Source: Pseudobdellovibrionaceae bacterium
GTDB taxonomy: Bacteria > Bdellovibrionota > Bdellovibrionia > Bdellovibrionales > UBA1609
Reading direction: 5' to 3'
DNA: 64,000 bases
Assembly: GCA_020635055.1 (NCBI GenBank)
Contig: JACKAN010000010.1
Location: forward strand, 62,001 to 126,000
In this document: positions 1 to 8,963 of the stretch, in pieces
How positions within the stretch are numbered: position 1 is the stretch's first letter
Layout: each line of letters opens with the position of its first letter
Position numbers and translations under genes: made by a program
The notes under the pieces: model-generated
The model's input: the letters and a program-made list of their open reading frames with translations, nothing else
Databases searched by the model: none
What the model was told of the DNA's origin: nothing

Positions 1-715
1 AAAGCAACTGTCCCTGGGAGCCTATTTGCTCAACTTTACCTTGATTTAATAATATGATCTTGTCCGCCATTTTAAAGGCTTCATAAAGATCATGAGTTAC
101 TATGACGACAGTTAGATGCAAAACTTTTTGAAGTTCAATAAATAAATCTTGTAACTCTTCTCTCGTGGCCGGATCAAGGGCACCAAAGGGCTCGTCCATC
201 AGGATTATCTTAGGGTAAAGAAATAGGGAGCGAGCTATGCTAATTCGTTGTTTTTGCCCGCCACTCAGTTGAGATGGATATTTATTTGCTATTTCCTTGT
301 AATCCAAATGAACATGATTCAATAACTCTTTAACCCTGTCGACTATTTTTTCTTTAGACCATCCTGATTTTTTTGCTATCAAGCCCAAATTCTCAAAGGC
401 CGTCATGTGTGGAAATAGACCTCCGCCTTGCTGAACGTAGCCCATACTTCTTCTTAAGTGAATCGCCTTAGCGTAATCGAGAGGATTGCCATTTAAAAAA
501 ATAATCCCATCATCGGGCTCCATAAGACCATTCATCAAACGTAAACAAGTTGTTTTTCCGCTGCCGCTTTGACCTAAAAGACAATATATTCCATTTTCAG
601 GAATCGATAACTGAAGGTGGGACAGTACAACTTTATCACCAAAGGAGAGTGATACATCCCTAAACTCAACAATAGGCTCCCTAGCCAATTCTCCGCTTAC
701 TTCTTTCATAACCAT
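1..715 (-). CDS. ABC transporter ATP-binding protein, osmoprotectant (OpuCA/ProV) type, 3' end outside window
   Basis: The reverse strand reads an ABC ATPase from ATG at 715 (alternative ATG at 709) with no stop before position 1, so the C-terminus is missing. Visible motifs in order are Walker A (GQSGSGKTT), a Q-loop (GYVQQGGGLFPHMTA), the signature LSGGQKQR, Walker B (IILMDEPFGALD) and the H-loop (VIVTHDLYEA). The FGALDPATREEL segment and the GGGLFPHM Q-loop are typical of glycine betaine/carnitine/choline importers. The permease and binding protein would be expected beyond the left edge. The substrate is inferred from the subfamily only. Confidence 0.85.
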   Translation of the reverse strand, partial: MVMKEVSGELAREPIVEFRDVSLSFGDKVVLSHLQLSIPENGIYCLLGQSGSGKTTCLRLMNGLMEPDDGIIFLNGNPLDYAKAIHLRRSMGYVQQGGGLFPHMTAFENLGLIAKKSGWSKEKIVDRVKELLNHVHLDYKEIANKYPSQLSGGQKQRISIARSLFLYPKIILMDEPFGALDPATREELQDLFIELQKVLHLTVVIVTHDLYEAFKMADKIILLNQGKVEQIGSQGQLL

Positions 716-762
716 AATTAACTATCATTAATCAGCATAGAGTATAAGGCACAACGCGAGAA

Positions 763-1869
763 CTAACTGAATTTAGCTAGTAAATTTTTAGCCGGAAATG
801 CGGCGATGTCCCTTCTGCTGCTCTTTCCCACTTGGATGGCTGATTTGCCAACTCTAAAGCCAATCATTGGCAAGTGAATATCAAAGGTGAGCTTGTTTTT
901 AAAGAAACTTTCCGCTTCTGAGATTGCAAATAAATGCTCTGGACGTAAACGTGCTTTTTTCTCTAAACCCTGAGCTATAAAGGGAATGCTTATGGGTTGA
1001 AAGGCATATTCTTGCTTGTTTGTTTCCGTCCATATTTCTTGAAAAACAAAACCCAGTCGGCAACAGGCTTTAAAAGACTTGGCCCTAGCTTGTAGAAAAA
1101 ATATTCCTCCACTATGTTTGATAGGATTTACTAAATTTTGAATGGACGACATATATTGACCGCCCAAATGAAAAGAGTGCCTTAAAAGTGGGAATTTGCA
1201 GTTTAACTTTAATAATTTCTGGTCTGCCAAGGAGACTCCTAACTGATCGATAGGGATGCCATATTCTTCATTTTTATCAAAGCTTATTTCTCGCAATAGA
1301 GAGTTTAAAAAAAATGGTTCTTTCCATCGCAACCTCTCCAAGTGAACTAATTTTTTAATGGCTTCATTTTTGAAAACACTGGCATCAACTACATCGACTT
1401 CAGCTTGATACCTTTCAGAAATTTTCATAATGGCTTCCTTTAAAGCACCTGAAATTGACTGTTGGCTATACTTAAATCTGTTTGTTCTTCTGGCATATAA
1501 GTCTTGAGAACTGAAATGAGGCCTCATTTTTTCTGACTTTGTAAAAATCAAAAGTAGCTCGCTCCGCCAAAAATCTTTTTCTTCTTTAAAACAGGTTTTA
1601 TGCAAAGCAAAATCATCTTGTGCCGCAACAACTTCAATATTAAAGGCAAGAGCTCCCAATGCCATAGCCGAAGCACTCCCTTCTACATCCATAGGGGACC
1701 ATCTTTGATATCTATAATTCCAATCTATAGACAAATGGATACAGATTTTACCATCTTCAAGTTCTTCATATTGAACACGCCATGGCTGAGCGTTCCCGCC
1801 CGATGCCGACCATTTTGCCTCGTCCAACCAAGTTAAAACACGGTTCTTAGATTTTTTTTGACTTTCCAT
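763..1869 (-). CDS. Nitroreductase-like protein (Rv1355c/Acg-type), copy 1
   Basis: A 368-residue protein whose N-terminus carries WSASGGNAQPW, the flavin-contacting SGGNxQPW signature of nitroreductase-fold proteins. A later segment with FVFQEIW and FQPISIPF fits the second half of the fold. It is longer than simple nitroreductases (about 200 residues), as in the Acg/Rv3131 and SagB-like groups. The ATG at 1869 follows a GGAGG sequence. It is a paralogue of the protein at 7033-8088, which shares the motif and overall layout; the two bracket the ThiF/acyltransferase genes. It is probably an FMN oxidoreductase acting on the pathway product, but no substrate can be read from the sequence. Confidence 0.75.
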   Translation of the reverse strand: MESQKKSKNRVLTWLDEAKWSASGGNAQPWRVQYEELEDGKICIHLSIDWNYRYQRWSPMDVEGSASAMALGALAFNIEVVAAQDDFALHKTCFKEEKDFWRSELLLIFTKSEKMRPHFSSQDLYARRTNRFKYSQQSISGALKEAIMKISERYQAEVDVVDASVFKNEAIKKLVHLERLRWKEPFFLNSLLREISFDKNEEYGIPIDQLGVSLADQKLLKLNCKFPLLRHSFHLGGQYMSSIQNLVNPIKHSGGIFFLQARAKSFKACCRLGFVFQEIWTETNKQEYAFQPISIPFIAQGLEKKARLRPEHLFAISEAESFFKNKLTFDIHLPMIGFRVGKSAIQVGKSSRRDIAAFPAKNLLAKFS

Positions 1870-1970
1870 AGCTGCCTCCGTAAAGATTTTAGGAGTGCTT
1901 GCTATTAGATTTTAGAAGTGTTGCTATATTCACAAGAAATGAGTCTTAAATTGGAAACAAAGATTGTCTT

Positions 1971-3101
1971 ATGAAAATTAATACAAATAGAACCAAACTA
2001 GAAACAAAGGACAGACTGGGACCAAGGTCAGTATACTCACCGCAAGATCAAGCATTTAGACAAAGAAAAAACCCTCAACGTAATTACCCACTTTTGTCTC
2101 AAGAGATTTTGACATTTCTGAGAGCAAAAAAATCACAAAGAGAACTTAGCCAACTATTGGGCTATTCTTACAACCAAGTAGGAAAATGGGAAAGTGGAGC
2201 CACAAAGCTAAAATGGACTGATTTCTTAAAACTTTGTGAAACTTTAAACATTCCCATGCAAGTTCATATGAGTAACTACTTAGGTAAAAATACAGAGAAA
2301 ATTGATCTTAAAAAAATGGCTTATCACTTATTAAATAGCCATGGTCTTCTCGATTTAAATAATAAAAGAATTTGTAATAAACTTCACAAATGGACACAAG
2401 CTAAGACACCCTTTTACTTTGCTGATTTCCTAGAACTGCTAGACTCCAACCCCTCTTCATTATTTGCTTGGTTGATGTTTTTTGTAGATGGATCCCAGCT
2501 ACCAACTATTAAAAAATCATTTGAACATTTTCAAACTTGTATGGATGCGGTCGCGGACGATCCTATATTAATATACGTTAATGCCGCTTTGCACTTGCAA
2601 AGCTATCAAGATCTTCTCGAGCACAATGAAATTCTACTTGCTCAACACGCCTGTGTGCAAGTGGCTCAACTGCGAGAAGCCTTGTCTGTTCTAAGGAGTT
2701 TAGGAATTATTTTTTATGATGGGAAAAAATACTACCCCTGTCCTTTTGATTTTAGCTTCTCTAATTTGCGTCATAAAAATCTACGTAAATTTCACAAATA
2801 TTCTACTTTACTTGCCGGCCTTGGCTACCCGCTGGCACCCACTCCATTGGAGAAATATAAAAACGCAAATGCCTCTGTGTCATCAATAAGAGTAAATGCT
2901 ATATCTGAGTCTGCAGCAGAAAAAATAAGTGTCCTAGTTAACAAGTTCCATAACGAAGCCGCCGACGTTATAAGTAATGATACTGAGCCAAAGCAGAATG
3001 TTCAGATTATAGTTTTTCACAGTTTCGCATCTACATTGTTGGACCCAAATAAAAATTTAGAAGTTTTAAATCTTAGTGATAACCCACGACTACCTAAATA
3101 A
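1971..3101 (+). CDS. HTH regulator with XRE-like N-terminus and TIGR02147/DUF4423-like body
   Basis: A 376-residue soluble protein. Residues about 45-100 form a Cro/C1-type helix-turn-helix (SQRELSQLLGYSYNQVGKWE, then the LCETLNIPM recognition region). The remaining 270 residues resemble the large C-terminal domain of TIGR02147/DUF4423 proteins, common in Bdellovibrio and Fibrobacter relatives. The gene is divergent from the nitroreductase at 763-1869 with a 100-bp spacer, and convergent with the AraC gene, whose stop follows its own directly. It is a likely local transcription factor. The ligand is unknown. Confidence 0.6.
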   Translation: MKINTNRTKLETKDRLGPRSVYSPQDQAFRQRKNPQRNYPLLSQEILTFLRAKKSQRELSQLLGYSYNQVGKWESGATKLKWTDFLKLCETLNIPMQVHMSNYLGKNTEKIDLKKMAYHLLNSHGLLDLNNKRICNKLHKWTQAKTPFYFADFLELLDSNPSSLFAWLMFFVDGSQLPTIKKSFEHFQTCMDAVADDPILIYVNAALHLQSYQDLLEHNEILLAQHACVQVAQLREALSVLRSLGIIFYDGKKYYPCPFDFSFSNLRHKNLRKFHKYSTLLAGLGYPLAPTPLEKYKNANASVSSIRVNAISESAAEKISVLVNKFHNEAADVISNDTEPKQNVQIIVFHSFASTLLDPNKNLEVLNLSDNPRLPK

Positions 3102-3893
3102 TTATTTATCTATGTCCCTCTTTATTGAGGAATTGGTTTTGAGCGATCTTAATTGAAAACGAGAGGGTATGGCATTCAATTCTCTTTTAAATACCTTATT
3201 AAAAAAGCTTACGTCTTTAAACCCAATATCATGTGCAACTTGACTTATGGATGTTGGCTTGATCATCAATGTTCCTACGGCTTCGGCCAATCTCATCTTT
3301 AACCTGTATTGCACTGGCGAAAGGCCATAAGCATTTTTAAAATGGCGAATGAGATTTTCCTTAGACACTCCCAAAGTTTTTGAAATTTCATTCTGACTAA
3401 TTCCTTGCTGGTAACTTTGATCCAGCCATGCTTTTAGTTTTTTTGCCACTGGGTCCGATGTGTAAACGCCAATCAACTGAACTTCCTTAGGCTTAAGCAA
3501 GTGTTTTTGTATTTCCAAAATGCTATTTGGTAATTCTTGTTTTTGGCAGGAGAAGATTATAGGCTCATTGTAATTCACCCCATCTAGTTTTTGATCGGAA
3601 AAATAACCCACCCATTCAATGAAATCACTAAGGATGTGCCAATGTACAATAGAAAAACTGGGTATAAAAACAAATTGCCAACCATTGAGTTTAATGCTCT
3701 TTCCATCTCTTAATGCCACAACCGGTGACTTGTCGCCATTGATTACCGCAAAGCTCCAGTAGCGACTAAAAACATCAATTTGTTCTTTTCTCTCGGGCCA
3801 ATGATGACTTCTTTGAAACCTAATTAATTTTGGCTCTATAAGCGCGATGTGATTGCTGTAATTCCGGGCTTTCAAAAAACCTGTATTCTTCAT
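3102..3893 (-). CDS. AraC-family transcriptional regulator, copy 1
   Basis: A 263-residue protein with a C-terminal double HTH of the AraC/XylS family, about residues 160-250 (SQNEISKTLGVSKENLIRHF, then ISQVAHDIGFKDVSFFNKVFKR). The N-terminal domain contains IDVFSRYWSF and FIPSFSIVHW. Both segments recur in the AraC protein at 6146-6937, so the two are paralogues with a shared, unusual ligand-binding domain. It is the last gene of the minus-strand run AraC2-ThiF-FeeM/PilZ-AraC1, 44 bp after the acyltransferase stop. It probably controls the surrounding cluster. Confidence 0.8.
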   Translation of the reverse strand: MKNTGFLKARNYSNHIALIEPKLIRFQRSHHWPERKEQIDVFSRYWSFAVINGDKSPVVALRDGKSIKLNGWQFVFIPSFSIVHWHILSDFIEWVGYFSDQKLDGVNYNEPIIFSCQKQELPNSILEIQKHLLKPKEVQLIGVYTSDPVAKKLKAWLDQSYQQGISQNEISKTLGVSKENLIRHFKNAYGLSPVQYRLKMRLAEAVGTLMIKPTSISQVAHDIGFKDVSFFNKVFKRELNAIPSRFQLRSLKTNSSIKRDIDK

Positions 3894-3937
3894 TTACTTA
3901 TCTTAGGCATTAAATTTGGATATTGCAATTAGTGATT

Positions 3938-5143
3938 TTATCCCACTTTTTTAAAATCAGCTTCCGTCTCAACAGACTCCTTTAGCAAATTTTTAAGGCC
4001 TACCTTTACCATTTTCAACCACAGCAAGGGTGGCTGAATTATTTCGTAACCCACGTTTGAGTCCTTTATCCAAATTGGTTTCACCAGTAAATCTATTTCA
4101 ATATCATCTAGTTCAACTAAAATATTTCTTTGATTTTTATCCATTAAAAATGGCAAAGCATTAAACTTTACAAGTAGCCCATTTTCTGACACATCTTTAA
4201 TTAATACTTTCTGAGTAAGTTTGACGCCATTAATTGATTTTACAAATGCCCGTGAACTCAATCTACAATTTCGTCTCGGCACTATTAGTTTTTTTTCAAT
4301 TTGACTTGAAAAAGATTCTGCATAGGCCTCTGACGCATAAATATCCCGAAGAATTTGAATCTCGAAAGGCTTTATATTTTTATTGAGAGGCCAGCTCTCC
4401 TTAAAAAATCTTTTAAATATATTTGGAGTGATTGTTGGGTACCCTGCTAAAAATGATTTCTTACTTGGAAACACTAAATTTTCTGCTTTAAAATCAAATA
4501 AGTAATTAAATAAATTTCTTTCCCTTTCTAGATGTCCATAAGCCAAAAGATACTTATCTCTATATTGATGCAAATCTAAGGTCATAAGTATTGCCGGCGC
4601 ACCATTGGCGCTGCTAGCCGGAACTACATGATTATAATAATCTTCAAATAAAAGTATTTTCTGGTAAAAGGAGTGCTGCTTTGGGTTGATCGCGGCTATA
4701 ACACAATCGGCCCCCAAATACTCTTCTGCAAACTTAAAAAAATATTTGTATAGCAAAAAGAAAATGTTGGAATTAGATCCTCTAAATTTTTTGTCAATGG
4801 CATAGCCCGATCCTTCAACAGTGCGATGGTATTTTTTTTTAATTTTTGTGAGGTCATAAAAATTGTCGCTGGGCAAGCCCAATGGGCCATCGCCTATGGC
4901 CATTAGCGTCCCTATAACTTGGTCTCTATATCTAGCAATAAAGGTTGTAGTGGTCGGCAACGAATGATGTAGGGACAATCTTAAGGCATTCACGTTTTCC
5001 GCAGAATAGCCTTCGCTCAAATAAACTTCATAACACAGCCTATGAGCCGCCACTAAATCTTGATAATTTTTTGCAACACTAATTGTAATATGTTTGTCAG
5101 GCTCAAAATTAAGTCTGAGTCGCCTTTCCGGCTTTGTTTTCAC
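3938..5143 (-). CDS. FeeM-type N-acyltransferase fused to a C-terminal PilZ domain
   Basis: A 401-residue protein starting at GTG 5143. Residues about 15-215 look like the GNAT-fold N-acyl amino acid synthase (FeeM) or autoinducer-synthase family: AHRLCYEVYLSEGY near the N-terminus, TTTFIARYRDQVIGTLMA, EGSGYAIDKKFRG, AAINPKQHSFYQKILLFE. Residues about 285-370 carry the PilZ signature, an RRNCR arginine cluster followed by DVSENGLLV. PilZ domains bind cyclic di-GMP, so acyl transfer may be gated by that messenger (inference). FeeM enzymes load acyl chains from acyl carrier protein onto amines. It lies 108 bp downstream of the ThiF gene on the same strand. Confidence 0.7.
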   Translation of the reverse strand: MKTKPERRLRLNFEPDKHITISVAKNYQDLVAAHRLCYEVYLSEGYSAENVNALRLSLHHSLPTTTTFIARYRDQVIGTLMAIGDGPLGLPSDNFYDLTKIKKKYHRTVEGSGYAIDKKFRGSNSNIFFLLYKYFFKFAEEYLGADCVIAAINPKQHSFYQKILLFEDYYNHVVPASSANGAPAILMTLDLHQYRDKYLLAYGHLERERNLFNYLFDFKAENLVFPSKKSFLAGYPTITPNIFKRFFKESWPLNKNIKPFEIQILRDIYASEAYAESFSSQIEKKLIVPRRNCRLSSRAFVKSINGVKLTQKVLIKDVSENGLLVKFNALPFLMDKNQRNILVELDDIEIDLLVKPIWIKDSNVGYEIIQPPLLWLKMVKVGLKNLLKESVETEADFKKVG

Positions 5144-5251
5144 ACCTATCTCTTTGGTTAAAGTTAATTGCTTATCGAGAAGTGTTAGCTATTACTCTTG
5201 GGTGAAATTGACTTTATTTATTGACCAAGGTTTTTACACTTTCTAGAACTA

Positions 5252-6136
5252 TTACTCTTTGGCTCCCAGTAAGTGGGCCATGTGGTGTGCAAGCATCCTT
5301 AGTTTAATTCGATGAAAAGGGTTTGCGTGCCCCCACCATAAATATTTCTTCTTATACTGATAAGAGTAGGCATCAAAGTGAATTGAGTAAGGCGCTTTAA
5401 GTATGGGTCCACGATGGAGTACAAGCTTTAAAATCTCTGTGCCCGCCACGCCCGCACACAATTGACAACCCATAAAAGTAGAAGGTGCTTTTTTGTTTTT
5501 AAAGTCTAAGCGATCTTTTAGCATTAATGATTTTGCGTGTAGTCCCAAAGGAGCGACCCCTAGCACAAAACGCAAAGCTTTTTCCGCTTGGTTTTTAGCC
5601 AAAGACAAACCAAAATATTTTTCGAAGACCATACCCTTAGGAGGAAAATGCACCAAAGAAGCACCCATCCCCACAGGAGCTACAGTTAAAGCATGAATAT
5701 TTTTTATATTAGCTCGCTCAAACAATTTCTCCCGTAAATCTAAACAGAACACATCCAAGCCATCCAAATAGACGTCTACACCATCTAAAAACTCATCCAA
5801 ATTTTGTTCGTTCACACCTTGTGGAAAAGAACGAATTTCTACTTCGGGATTAATATCTTTGGCCATTTCTGCCATAACTTCTAATTTATTTTTTCCAACA
5901 TTAGTTACTGTCGCTCCGACCTGACGATTAAAATTACCTAGTTCAAATTGATCAAAATCGGAAATATGAAACTTTGTTATTCCTAGGCGACAAAGTGTTA
6001 ACAAATAATTTCCACCCACCCCACCAAGGCCGGCAATAGCTACACGATATTTTTTTATTTTACTTTGCTCTTCTTCGGTCACCCAGCCAATGTTTCTAGA
6101 AAAAGCTTCTGAATAATCAAATTTTTTTAAACTCAT
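5252..6136 (-). CDS. ThiF/MoeB/E1-like adenylyltransferase
   Basis: A 294-residue Rossmann-type E1-like enzyme. The nucleotide-binding glycine motif is IAGLGGVGGNY at residues 31-41, followed by SDFDQFELGNFNRQVG, the conserved acidic plus NxNRQ segment that binds ATP-Mg. A single CQLC pair remains near residue 226, so the usual two-CxxC zinc site is incomplete. The family adenylates a C-terminal carboxylate or a small molecule. In Mycobacterium Rv1355c a ThiF domain is fused to a nitroreductase domain; here the two functions are separate genes in one cluster. It starts 9 bp after the upstream AraC gene ends, so the two are probably co-transcribed. Confidence 0.85.
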   Translation of the reverse strand: MSLKKFDYSEAFSRNIGWVTEEEQSKIKKYRVAIAGLGGVGGNYLLTLCRLGITKFHISDFDQFELGNFNRQVGATVTNVGKNKLEVMAEMAKDINPEVEIRSFPQGVNEQNLDEFLDGVDVYLDGLDVFCLDLREKLFERANIKNIHALTVAPVGMGASLVHFPPKGMVFEKYFGLSLAKNQAEKALRFVLGVAPLGLHAKSLMLKDRLDFKNKKAPSTFMGCQLCAGVAGTEILKLVLHRGPILKAPYSIHFDAYSYQYKKKYLWWGHANPFHRIKLRMLAHHMAHLLGAKE

Positions 6137-6145
6137 ATATTTATA

Positions 6146-6937
6146 TTATGTTTGTTTTTCGAGTTGTGGCAACCTAAATTGGCTGGGTGTTCCGTTTATG
6201 TATCTTTTAAAGGATTTATAAAAATAACTGGGATCATTAATTCCAATACTCATTTGTGTGGCTTCTACCGTTTGATTATTAAAAAGCAAGTCTATGGAGG
6301 CCTGCTTCATTCTCAATTGGTTTCTATAGTCCGAAGGAGAGATTCCATATTTTTTTTTGAACAGTCGACTGGACATGGAATGTGAATAATCTAGTTCTTG
6401 TAACATTTTTGTTAGACTTGTTTGACTTCTAAATTGCTCGTCAATAATTTGCTTCAAGCGCTCTGGCACAATGTGATGAAAGAAATCTCGACCAATGGGT
6501 ATGCAATCTTGGTCCAAAGTCCATTTCAATAAATCTTCCGTAGATTCCGTGATTAAATTAAACACTTCTTGAAAATTTACATTTTTAATAGCTCTCGGCT
6601 CTCCATTTAAAGAGTCTGGAATTGGTAATTTAGAAAGAAAATAGACCCAGCGAATATCCCCTTTTTTTAAAATCCATTCGACAATAGAAAAACGGGGAAG
6701 AAAAATAGCTACGGCTCCGCACAACACCTCTGGCCTACAGTTAGGAGCTGCGAAACCGGCTTCGTAACCCTTTAAATTAAATAACCCCAAACTCCAATAA
6801 TCGCCATGAACATCTATTTCACGCTTATCTTCTGAAATCTTATGTTGCCTAAACACGATCCGAGAATTTTCGTTGGGGATAAAAACTTCATTAGTGTATG
6901 TTTTCGCGTTTATAATAAAGCTTTTTTTACTGGACAT
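6146..6937 (-). CDS. AraC-family transcriptional regulator, copy 2
   Basis: A 263-residue protein, the same length as the copy at 3102-3893. The C-terminal AraC HTH pair spans about residues 165-255 (SLTKMLQELDYSHSMSSRLFKKKYGISPSDYR, then TQMSIGINDPSYFYKSFKRY, ending in TPSQFR). The N-terminal domain shares IDVHGDYWS and FLPRFSIVEW with the first copy. GGGGA precedes the ATG. It is the first gene of the minus-strand run and is divergent from nitroreductase copy 2 over a 95-bp spacer, so it may control both directions. Confidence 0.8.
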   Translation of the reverse strand: MSSKKSFIINAKTYTNEVFIPNENSRIVFRQHKISEDKREIDVHGDYWSLGLFNLKGYEAGFAAPNCRPEVLCGAVAIFLPRFSIVEWILKKGDIRWVYFLSKLPIPDSLNGEPRAIKNVNFQEVFNLITESTEDLLKWTLDQDCIPIGRDFFHHIVPERLKQIIDEQFRSQTSLTKMLQELDYSHSMSSRLFKKKYGISPSDYRNQLRMKQASIDLLFNNQTVEATQMSIGINDPSYFYKSFKRYINGTPSQFRLPQLEKQT

Positions 6938-7032
6938 TTATTCCCCTGAGATTCTTTTCCTAAAATTATATTCCTAATAATAAATCAAATTTGCCCATAC
7001 CGCCTACCTTTTGAGCTTAATAAAATAAAAAG

Positions 7033-8088
7033 ATGGATACAAACATTGTTAAACACTGGCTCCGCCTATCACGATACGCCGCATCAGGTGGCAACCAACA
7101 GCAATGGAATTTAAAAATTAAAGAAATAAACAAAGAAAAATTGGCAATAAATATTCGAATTAATAAGCCCGACAGCCCTCAACTTACCGATGCTTTTGGT
7201 GTTGGCGCTATGATCTCCATTGGTTGCTTAACTAGTACCTTGAACGCAGTTGGAAAATGTTTAGGTCTGATTAACACTAAACTCAAAGTCATTGAAGAAA
7301 AGGAGCTCTGGTCCACGCAAATCCAACTCGAATATGATTTTTTAAAAAACAATCCCTCTAAAGATAAATTAAGTACATTTTTAGCCAGGCGCACTCATCG
7401 CGGTCCCTATACAAAACAAAAAATAGATTCTACGGAACTTAACATTTGTCACGGCCTTTTAAATCCTGAATTTAAATTGTTACACTTAAACAGCCAACGC
7501 AAAGATGTAATTTCATTTGTTAAGGATACCACTTACTTGAGGTTAACCAACAAAACTTTATTTTCCGAACTTTTAAATGAGGTTTTCATAAGAGTTTACA
7601 ACAGAAAGGCTAACACGGGATTACCCTTAGACACCTTGGGCCTGTCTAAGTTTTCCGAGTTCTTTTTTAAACTGATAAAATATAATAATTTATTTTTTTC
7701 ATCTAAAATATTCCATTTTGGCTCCATATTTGAATCTGTTGTCTTACCTCTAAACAAATGTAGTGATATCTATTATCTACAAGGACAAAAAGACGATGCT
7801 TCTTCCTGGTTTCATTTGGGTATGAGTTTTCAAGATTTATGGCTTGCCTTAACTGAGAAAAGTATTGTTTTACAACCTTTTGCCAACAACTTGCTGATCT
7901 ACAATTATTTTAAAGACAAAAACTTGGCTCCTTATCATAAAAAACATCGACAGATGCTAGAAAAATGGAACCAAGAATTGAATGAAAAGCTTAATATTAA
8001 CACTTTAAAACCAGGAATTCTCTTCCGGATTGGTTACCCAGTAAGACCGGCCCCGCTAAGTCCTCGTAGAGAACTTACCTTTTCCTGA
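7033..8088 (+). CDS. Nitroreductase-like protein (Rv1355c/Acg-type), copy 2
   Basis: A 351-residue protein with YAASGGNQQQW at the N-terminus, matching the flavin-contacting SGGNxQxW signature of copy 1 (763-1869). ARRTHRGPY and WFHLGMSFQDLWLAL followed by VLQPF match the rest of the fold. Q replaces P in the SGGNxQPW motif. No strong ribosome binding site is seen before ATG 7033. The last 14 bp overlap the 3' end of the convergent gene at 8075-8713. Together the two copies bracket the FeeM/PilZ and ThiF genes. Confidence 0.72.
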   Translation: MDTNIVKHWLRLSRYAASGGNQQQWNLKIKEINKEKLAINIRINKPDSPQLTDAFGVGAMISIGCLTSTLNAVGKCLGLINTKLKVIEEKELWSTQIQLEYDFLKNNPSKDKLSTFLARRTHRGPYTKQKIDSTELNICHGLLNPEFKLLHLNSQRKDVISFVKDTTYLRLTNKTLFSELLNEVFIRVYNRKANTGLPLDTLGLSKFSEFFFKLIKYNNLFFSSKIFHFGSIFESVVLPLNKCSDIYYLQGQKDDASSWFHLGMSFQDLWLALTEKSIVLQPFANNLLIYNYFKDKNLAPYHKKHRQMLEKWNQELNEKLNINTLKPGILFRIGYPVRPAPLSPRRELTFS

Positions 8089-8713
8089 ACGACATAATTG
8101 TAACATCCTCAGGACAAATCATTTCTTCCTCGAAGAAAAGATCCATCCGACCCTCTTCAAAATAAACTAAATATTGCCGGGTTAGCTCCGTAGTGAAGTA
8201 ATCGGGAAAAGAAATCGGTGAATCTATAATGGCAAATGGATTACATAAAAACATTGTCATTTTATTTAGCTCATAGCTGTCGGGAGCCTTTCCAACACCA
8301 TTAAGTGTGAACTGAAAGTCCTCCATGGTTATACCTGCTTGAGTTAATTTTTTCATCAAAGTTCTTTTTGCTAAAAAATCATGATGAACGGGGATCACAT
8401 CAAAGGTGTAAAAGACACTTAGAAACAACTCATCTTTAACAAGATTAGGAACAACACAAGAAAATGACTTTACCTGTTTGTTAACTGAAATTCGAATAGC
8501 AGAGTTATCTTTGTTTAGCTTAGGTTCAATGAACAATACTACATCCGGACGAACCTTTGGTAAGCCCCCTCTAAGGCAACTGGAAGCTTGCTGACTTTCC
8601 CATCGGCCCCAAACCATATCTGGAGAAAATGTGTTTGCAGACACAAACTCTGGCAGTAAAAACAACAATGTGATTGCATAGCTTATTTTGAAAACAGACC
8701 TTAATGATATCAT
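8075..8713 (-). CDS. Secreted protein of unknown function
   Basis: About 212 residues from the ATG at 8713, chosen because GGAG lies 8 bp upstream and the reading then opens with a clear signal peptide (ISLRSVFKISYAITLLFLLPEFVSA). A longer in-frame start at 8770 would put an unlikely stretch ahead of the signal. The mature part has cysteines that could pair in the periplasm. I do not recognise a family. The upstream region holds a short TA repeat. Confidence 0.6.
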   Translation of the reverse strand: MISLRSVFKISYAITLLFLLPEFVSANTFSPDMVWGRWESQQASSCLRGGLPKVRPDVVLFIEPKLNKDNSAIRISVNKQVKSFSCVVPNLVKDELFLSVFYTFDVIPVHHDFLAKRTLMKKLTQAGITMEDFQFTLNGVGKAPDSYELNKMTMFLCNPFAIIDSPISFPDYFTTELTRQYLVYFEEGRMDLFFEEEMICPEDVTIMSFRKR

Positions 8714-8963
8714 AAATGTTACTCCAATGAAGGATATATATATATATATTGAGCAAAGGGCAGTTGTCATAGAAACTCTGACTAATTAGCTTTTTTACAA
8801 AACATTTGTTCTGATGGGAATAGAGAATTCTTTTCAAAAACGAATGTTTTTTTGTTGAAAACACCCTTTAAAAAGAGCCTTGTGCAATAGTGAATTCAAA
8901 TACTCACATAAGTATGTTATTCACTTTGCACCTATAATTATGTAAAAAGATGGAGACTCAAAT

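Noticed and set aside
1600..1836. Plus-strand ORF of 78 codons
   Set aside because: It lies wholly inside the nitroreductase gene on the other strand and has no ribosome binding site; a shadow frame.
8734..8752. Short TA dinucleotide tract as a phase-variable promoter
   Set aside because: Only a few repeat units, and it sits beyond the ribosome binding site of 8075-8713 without a promoter around it that I can identify.
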